A stretch of DNA of 64,000 nt. Source: Tritonibacter horizontis. GTDB lineage: Bacteria; Pseudomonadota; Alphaproteobacteria; Rhodobacterales; Rhodobacteraceae. The first letter of the stretch is position 1. The number at the start of each line of letters is the position of its first letter. Of the stretch, positions 59,537 through 64,000 are shown piece after piece. The translations under genes and the position numbers were made by a program. The notes beneath the pieces were generated by a model that was given only the letters and a program-made list of their open reading frames with translations, ran no database searches and was not told the DNA's origin. The stretch spans positions 23,197 to 87,196 of the forward strand of contig NZ_LPUY01000017.1 of assembly GCF_001518015.1 (NCBI RefSeq), in the 5' to 3' direction.

Positions 59537-60481
59537 ATGCTCTTTGCCTACAAGATAGAAAACGCAACCCTGACCCAGCTGCCCCCCGAGGCAGCGCTGG
59601 CGGAGGCCGACTGGATCGACCTCTACCGGCCGCAGGCGGAGCAGGTGGCCCAGGTGGAGGCGCTTGGCCTGACCGTGCCGACCCTTGCGGATATGGAGGA
59701 GATCGAGATCTCCAACCGCTTCTATCGTGCGGGCAAGGTGGATGTGCTGACCGTGTCGCTGCCGGGGCTCGACCCGTCCAGGGAACGCACCTTTGGCCCG
59801 GTTGCCTGCCTCGTTGGGCCGGACCGGCTGGTCACCGTGCGCTACCACGCGCCGCGCCCGTTCGAGACCTTGCCTGCCCATGCCGAGGGCAGCAGTGCCG
59901 GCTGTCGCACGATCCCGCATCTGTTCCTCACCCTGATGGAAGAGATCGTCGCCCGTATGGCTGACCTTCTCGAGGGGGTCGGGCGCGAGCTGGATCTGCG
60001 TGCGGCGGAGCTGTTTGACGACAAGGGCGTCTGGGGCGACGCGCTGGAGGTGATGCTGCGTGACGTGGGGCGCGCGGGCGAGATGCTGGCGAAGTATCGC
60101 CAGTGCCTGCTGACGCTCGAACGGGCGCTGTCGACCTTTGCCGTGGCTCATGATGGCAAGGATCTGCGCGGCTACACCAAGGCCGCAGGGCGCGACATCC
60201 AGGCCCTGCTGGTACATGTCGATTTCCTGTCGGGCCGGATTTCGCACCTGACCGAGGTCATCCTCGGCATGGTTACTCTTGAACAGGGCATCACCGGGCG
60301 CATCGTCTCTGTGGTGGCCGTGATTTTCCTGCCGCCCACGCTGGTGGCATCCGTCTATGGCATGAACTTCGAGTATCTGCCCGGCATGCATTCCGACTAT
60401 GGCTGGGTCATTGCGACCGGTCTGATGGCCACGTCGGCGCTGGGCACACTCCTCTTTTTCCGCTGGAAAGGCTGGCTATGA
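59537..60481 (+). CDS. CorA-type divalent cation transporter inside the C-P lyase operon
   Basis: A 314-residue CorA family protein. Seen: a large N-terminal cytoplasmic domain with a long helical segment (about 130-250), then two C-terminal membrane helices, SVVAVIFLPPTLVASVYGMNF ending with the GMN signature near 274-276, and WVIATGLMATSALGTLLFF. The loop after GMN keeps the acidic/aromatic form (FEYLPGMHSDYGW) but is not the usual MPE. It starts one base after the phnK stop and overlaps phnL by four bases. It would bring Mg2+, Co2+ or Ni2+ into the cell. Confidence 0.9.
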   Translation: MLFAYKIENATLTQLPPEAALAEADWIDLYRPQAEQVAQVEALGLTVPTLADMEEIEISNRFYRAGKVDVLTVSLPGLDPSRERTFGPVACLVGPDRLVTVRYHAPRPFETLPAHAEGSSAGCRTIPHLFLTLMEEIVARMADLLEGVGRELDLRAAELFDDKGVWGDALEVMLRDVGRAGEMLAKYRQCLLTLERALSTFAVAHDGKDLRGYTKAAGRDIQALLVHVDFLSGRISHLTEVILGMVTLEQGITGRIVSVVAVIFLPPTLVASVYGMNFEYLPGMHSDYGWVIATGLMATSALGTLLFFRWKGWL

Positions 60482-61182
60482 CCGCGTCTCACTCTCCCAA
60501 GATCGACATCCGAAATGTCGGCAAAAGCTTCACGCTGCACAATCAGGGCAGCGCTGTCATCCCGGTGATGGAGGGCGCGACGCTCTCTGTGGCGCCGGGC
60601 GAATGTGTCGGGCTGGTTGGGGCCTCGGGGGCGGGAAAATCGACCCTGATGCGGCTGATCTACGGCAACTACCTTGCCGCCTCCGGTCAGATCCTGATTG
60701 GCGGGCTGGACGTGGCGCAGGCCGAACCCCGCGACATTCTGGACCTGCGGCGCAAGACGCTGGGCTATGTCAGCCAGTTCCTGCGGGTGGTGCCCCGGGT
60801 CTCGACCCTCGATGTGGTGGCCGACCCGCTGCTGGCTGTCGGCACGCCGGTCGAGGCCGCCCGTGACCGCGCCGCGACGCTGCTGGCGCAGCTCAACATT
60901 CCCGAACGGCTCTGGTCGCTCAGCCCGACCACCTTTTCCGGCGGCGAACAGCAGCGGGTGAATATCGCGCGCGGCTTTGCCTATGATTATCCGGCGATGC
61001 TGCTGGACGAGCCGACCGCCAGCCTCGATGCCAGGAACCGCGCCACCGTGCTGGGCCTGATCGAGAGCGCCAAGGCCCGTGGCGCCGCCATCATCGGCAT
61101 TTTCCACGACGAAGCGGCCCGCGATCAGGTCTGCGACAGCTTCATCGACGTCTCGGCCTTTTCGCCCAAGGCCGCCGCATGA
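60478..61182 (+). CDS. phnL: C-P lyase accessory ATPase PhnL
   Basis: A 234-residue ABC-type ATPase needed for ribose 1-phosphonate triphosphate formation. Seen: Walker A GASGAGKST near 49-57, Q-loop YVSQFLRVVP near 100, signature TFSGGEQQRVNIARGFA near 158-174, Walker B MLLDEPTASLD near 180 and the switch His in GIFHDEAARD near 212. It overlaps corA and phnN by four bases each. Confidence 0.95.
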   Translation: MTASHSPKIDIRNVGKSFTLHNQGSAVIPVMEGATLSVAPGECVGLVGASGAGKSTLMRLIYGNYLAASGQILIGGLDVAQAEPRDILDLRRKTLGYVSQFLRVVPRVSTLDVVADPLLAVGTPVEAARDRAATLLAQLNIPERLWSLSPTTFSGGEQQRVNIARGFAYDYPAMLLDEPTASLDARNRATVLGLIESAKARGAAIIGIFHDEAARDQVCDSFIDVSAFSPKAAA

Positions 61183-61766
61183 TCGCGCCTGCCGACACAG
61201 GCTGCGCCGGTCCAGGGGCGGCCAGGGGACCGGTCATTGCCGTGGTCGGCCCCTCCGGTGTCGGCAAGGACAGCCTGATGAGCGGCCTGGCGGTGGCCGA
61301 CCCGCGCCTGCGCAGCATGCGCCGCGTCATCACCCGCGCACCCGAGGCCGGCGGCGAGGATTACCAGCCGGTTTCAGAGGCGGAGTTCGCGGCCCTGGTG
61401 GCGGCAGATGTCTTTGCGCTGCATTGGCAGGCCCATGGCCTGCATTACGGCATCCCGCGCGACATCGAAAAACTGCGCCTGGGGGCTTCGGGCGTGCTGG
61501 TGAACCTGTCGCGGGCGGTGCTCTTGCAGGCACAGGAGGTGTTTGATGACTTCCGGGTGATCTCCGTCACCGCCAGCGCCGAGGTCCTGGCGGCCCGGCT
61601 CTCGGCGCGCGGGCGCGAGGACGCGGCGGAGGTGCAGCGCCGTCTGGCCCGCGCCAGCCTCGCCCTGCCAGAGGGCTTGCAGCAGGTGTATGAGGTCGAC
61701 AACAGCGGCGCGCTCAGCGCCGCCATTGTGCAGGCGCAGGCGATCATTCAGGCCGAAAGGGCGTAG
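61179..61766 (+). CDS. phnN: Ribose 1,5-bisphosphate phosphokinase PhnN
   Basis: A 195-residue guanylate-kinase-fold enzyme that makes PRPP from ribose 1,5-bisphosphate, closing the C-P lyase pathway. Seen: P-loop VGPSGVGKDSLM near 22-33, RRVITRAPEAGGEDYQPVSEAEF near 48-70 in blocks and LHWQAHGLHYGIPRDIE near 85-101. Its end overlaps the end of the opposite-strand DUF1045 gene by 19 bp. Confidence 0.93.
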   Translation: MIAPADTGCAGPGAARGPVIAVVGPSGVGKDSLMSGLAVADPRLRSMRRVITRAPEAGGEDYQPVSEAEFAALVAADVFALHWQAHGLHYGIPRDIEKLRLGASGVLVNLSRAVLLQAQEVFDDFRVISVTASAEVLAARLSARGREDAAEVQRRLARASLALPEGLQQVYEVDNSGALSAAIVQAQAIIQAERA

Positions 61767-62446
61767 CGTTGGACCAGATGGAACCGCCCGTCCTCGGCCT
61801 CGCCCATCAGCGCCAGATCGCGGATCACAAAGGGACGCGGCAACAACGGCGCCAGCTCCTGCGCCAGGTATGCCTCCAGCACGGGCAATTCGGCCTTTGG
61901 TCGTTTGCCGGTCAGCGTGATGTGAAACCGGAACTGGTCCAGCACATAAGGATAGCCCCAGCGCAACAGGTTGTCGTCCTGCGCCGCAGTCAACCCGGCG
62001 GCGCGACGTCGCTCCAGCTCGGCCTCTGGGGCGGGCGCGCGAAACAGGTCCAGCTCGGTGACGCAGGCCGCCGCCAGCGCGTTCAGCGCGGCCACATCGC
62101 CCACCGGGCGCAGGGCCAGGAACCGGCCCAGCCGTTCGATCGCCAGCCCGTTCAGCGTTACCGGCGCGCGGGTGGCCGCCAGCGCGGTGCAGGCGGCCCG
62201 CAATCCGGCCTCATCGGTGCCCGCCGCCAGTCGCATCGGCGGTTTCATGGTCGCGTGCAGCCCGTATTTGCGCGGGGTCTCGGTCACGTCGGTGATCGCC
62301 AGCCCCTCGGCCGTCAGACTTTCGGCCTCCGGATGCGGGAGGGGCGTGCCGGTTTCCATGTCCCAGCCCAGCCAGGCTGCCGCCCATTTGCTCCACGCCG
62401 CATCGGCGGGGGGCGCGTAGTAAATCGCATATCGCGTAAATGTCAC
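61748..62446 (-). CDS. DUF1045 family 2H phosphoesterase of phosphonate metabolism
   Basis: A 232-residue member of the 2H phosphoesterase superfamily found in C-P lyase loci. Seen: the two catalytic HxTx motifs, HATM near 66 (in KYGLHATMKPP) and HITL near 176 (in RFHITLTGK), and an N-terminal RYAIYYAPP. Start is GTG 62446 with AGGAGG six bases upstream. No phnP gene is in the window, and 2H enzymes open cyclic phosphates, so it may replace PhnP in opening the 1,2-cyclic ribose phosphate (inference). It is divergent from phnM and convergent with phnN. Confidence 0.9.
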   Translation of the reverse strand: MTFTRYAIYYAPPADAAWSKWAAAWLGWDMETGTPLPHPEAESLTAEGLAITDVTETPRKYGLHATMKPPMRLAAGTDEAGLRAACTALAATRAPVTLNGLAIERLGRFLALRPVGDVAALNALAAACVTELDLFRAPAPEAELERRRAAGLTAAQDDNLLRWGYPYVLDQFRFHITLTGKRPKAELPVLEAYLAQELAPLLPRPFVIRDLALMGEAEDGRFHLVQRYALSA

Positions 62447-62498
62447 AATGGCCTCCTAAAACGTGGGCCTTCTCTAGCTCGAAAGATGTGAACTCCAG

Positions 62499-63641
62499 AT
62501 GACACAAGAGTTGATCCTTGCCAATGCCACGCTGATCCTTGCAGGCGAGACCCGCACCGGCAGCGTCAAAATCACCGATGGTTTGATCGCGGATATCGCC
62601 GAGGGGGCCTCGGTGCCTGCCGGTGCGCTGGATCTCGGCGGCGATTACCTTGGCCCCGGGCTGATCGAACTGCACACCGATAATCTGGAACGTCATATCG
62701 AGCCGCGCCCCGGCGTCGACTGGCCCCATGCCGCCGCCCTTGTGGCCCATGACGCAGAGCTGGCCGCGACCGGGATCACCACGGTGTTTGATGCGATGCG
62801 CGTCGGCTCCATCCCCAGCGGCAAGGGGCGGTATATCAAATACGCCCGCCAGCTGGCGACGGAAATGCTGGAGCTGCGCGCCCGTGACATGCTGAAGATC
62901 AGCCATTTCCTGCATCTGCGCGCCGAGGTCTGTTCGGAAACCCTGGCCGAGGAACTGTCGGAATTCACCGCCGATGATCGCGTCGGGCTGGTCAGCCTGA
63001 TGGATCATACCCCCGGCCAGCGCCAGTTCCGCGACATCTCCAAACTGGAGAAATACGTCAAATCCAAACGCGGCATGTCGGACGAGGAATTTGCCGCCCA
63101 TGTCGCCCAGCTGAAGGCCCTGCGGGCGCAATATGGCGATCTGCACGAGGCGGCAACCGTCGCCGAGGCCGCGCGGTTCGGGGCGGTGCTGGCCAGCCAC
63201 GACGACACCACCGCCGATCAGGTTGCCGTTTCGGCCGGGCACGGCATCCGCCTGGCGGAGTTCCCGACCACGGTCGAGGCCGCCCGTGCCTGCCGCGCCG
63301 AGGGCATCGCGGTGATGATGGGGGCGCCGAACCTGATCCGGGGCGGGTCGCATTCCGGCAATGTGGCAGCACAGGAGCTGGCAGAGCTGGAGCTCCTCGA
63401 TATCGTCTCCTCGGATTACATCCCGGCGGCGCAGTTGCAGGCAGCGGTCAAGCTGGGCGAGATCTGGGGCGATCTGGCGCGTGGGATGGCGACGGTGACT
63501 GCCGCGCCCGCCCGGGCCGTCGGCCTGACGGATCGCGGCGTGCTGGAGGTCGGCAAACGGGCGGACCTGACCCAATTCGCGGTGATCGACGCCACCCCGA
63601 TGCCGCGCGCGGTCTATGTGCGGGGCGCGCGGGTCGGGTGA
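62499..63641 (+). CDS. phnM: Alpha-D-ribose 1-methylphosphonate 5-triphosphate diphosphatase PhnM
   Basis: A 380-residue amidohydrolase-superfamily enzyme that removes pyrophosphate from the PhnGHIL product. Seen: the metal motif ELHTDNLERH near 50-60, TTVFDAMRVGS near 88, the metal-ligand region LVSLMDHTPGQRQF near 163-176, ASHDDTTADQV near 230 and GAPNLIRGGSHSGNV near 273-287. It is separated from phnN by the opposite-strand DUF1045 gene and has its own short divergent promoter region (52 bp). Confidence 0.95.
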   Translation: MTQELILANATLILAGETRTGSVKITDGLIADIAEGASVPAGALDLGGDYLGPGLIELHTDNLERHIEPRPGVDWPHAAALVAHDAELAATGITTVFDAMRVGSIPSGKGRYIKYARQLATEMLELRARDMLKISHFLHLRAEVCSETLAEELSEFTADDRVGLVSLMDHTPGQRQFRDISKLEKYVKSKRGMSDEEFAAHVAQLKALRAQYGDLHEAATVAEAARFGAVLASHDDTTADQVAVSAGHGIRLAEFPTTVEAARACRAEGIAVMMGAPNLIRGGSHSGNVAAQELAELELLDIVSSDYIPAAQLQAAVKLGEIWGDLARGMATVTAAPARAVGLTDRGVLEVGKRADLTQFAVIDATPMPRAVYVRGARVG

Positions 63642-64000
63642 ACAGACCGGGCGCTGGCTTTGCCTTTTGAAAACCGGATCTGCGGGTCCTGGCGCCGCCG
63701 ATGGCAGCACTGTTGCGCCGCCCCAAGATGTCAGCGCCCGCTCCCGGCGCAACGCCCAAAAAAAGTATCAGCACTGCTGCCCTGTTGTTTCGCGCGCGAA
63801 ACATTGGGTCAGCGGGGCTGACCTATCTCCCTGTTGCATCGGCCGGAAACTCAGCTTGCAAGCGGCAGGAGGCCATCCGTGTCGCGCCACCGCAAAGGGG
63901 GGCGCTCCCGCCCCTTTGTGCAGGCGGCAAAGCCACCCGCAAAAGCGTTGGGCCAAGCCGGGGCCGCGCCCGCAGGGCGCGGCCCCCGCGCCACCGCGAT
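63642..64000. other. 359-bp region after phnM with hairpins and no gene
   Basis: I see no frame with homology or normal codon use. An imperfect stem pairs CAAAGGGG (63893-63900) with CCCCTTTG (63911-63918), and a perfect one lies at 63960-63986. It may hold the phnM terminator and an upstream region of the next gene outside the window. Confidence 0.5.
63960..63986. terminator. Perfect 12-bp GC hairpin near the window end
   Basis: Arms GGGGCCGCGCCC (63960-63971) and GGGCGCGGCCCC (63975-63986) around GCA. No T tract on either side. Confidence 0.45.

Noticed and set aside
62211..63752. A 513-codon minus-strand frame opposite phnM
   Set aside because: Antisense shadow of phnM, no domain seen.

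Overview
The window is high-GC DNA with alphaproteobacterial gene content, most likely a marine Rhodobacteraceae (roseobacter group) chromosome. The evidence is an ethylmalonyl-CoA pathway locus (ecm, ccr), an HvrA-like H-NS protein, a TIGR02186/TauE pair, a nifU-tsaB-rimI operon and an alphaproteobacterial-style C-P lyase locus. About 62 protein genes are supported. I see no rRNA, tRNA, insertion sequence, phage or CRISPR.

Layout. 1-2.2 kb: an ornithine/lysine-type decarboxylase and a DUF1989 protein, each followed by an intrinsic terminator. 2.3-8.5 kb: hns-deoD, then the ethylmalonyl-CoA assimilation genes ecm (minus) and ccr (plus) flanking an acyltransferase; the regions before ecm and ccr carry palindromes with a common GCATTGC centre. 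8.5-12.1 kb: an unexplained 500-bp spacer, a solo LuxR regulator, a RecD-like helicase and an SDR. 12.2-14 kb: TIGR02186 protein and TauE/SafE exporter. 14.1-19.1 kb: a complete BMP-type nucleoside-like ABC importer. 19.1-22.4 kb: nifU-tsaB-rimI with an Irr-like box, a universal stress protein and a branched-chain aminotransferase. 22.5-26.3 kb: paaABCDE, the phenylacetyl-CoA epoxidase.

26.6-49.2 kb is accessory metabolism. An AtuA-family protein is followed by an acyl-CoA carboxylase carboxyltransferase and a biotin carboxylase whose carrier domain has Ser where the biotinylated Lys should be. Next come a GntR regulator and a compact set of class I glutamine amidotransferase, cytochrome P450 and glutamine-synthetase-like ligase, which resembles gamma-glutamyl amine catabolism (the logic of aniline AtdA1/A2 or putrescine Puu) with a P450 as the oxidase. 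A class III aminotransferase, IclR regulator, tripartite tricarboxylate transporter, PuuC-like aldehyde dehydrogenase, Tm-1-like protein and thioesterase follow, then rpe and an SDR/LysR divergent pair.

49.2-63.6 kb is a full phosphonate system: phnCDEE importer behind a three-repeat Pho box, a hexapeptide acetyltransferase, phnF, then phnGHIJ-VOC-phnK-corA-phnL-phnN, with a DUF1045 2H phosphoesterase on the opposite strand and phnM. It imports phosphonates, cleaves the C-P bond and converts the ribosyl product to PRPP. The VOC and CorA genes are inserted in frame-coupled positions inside the C-P lyase operon. The last 360 bp hold hairpins but no recognisable gene.
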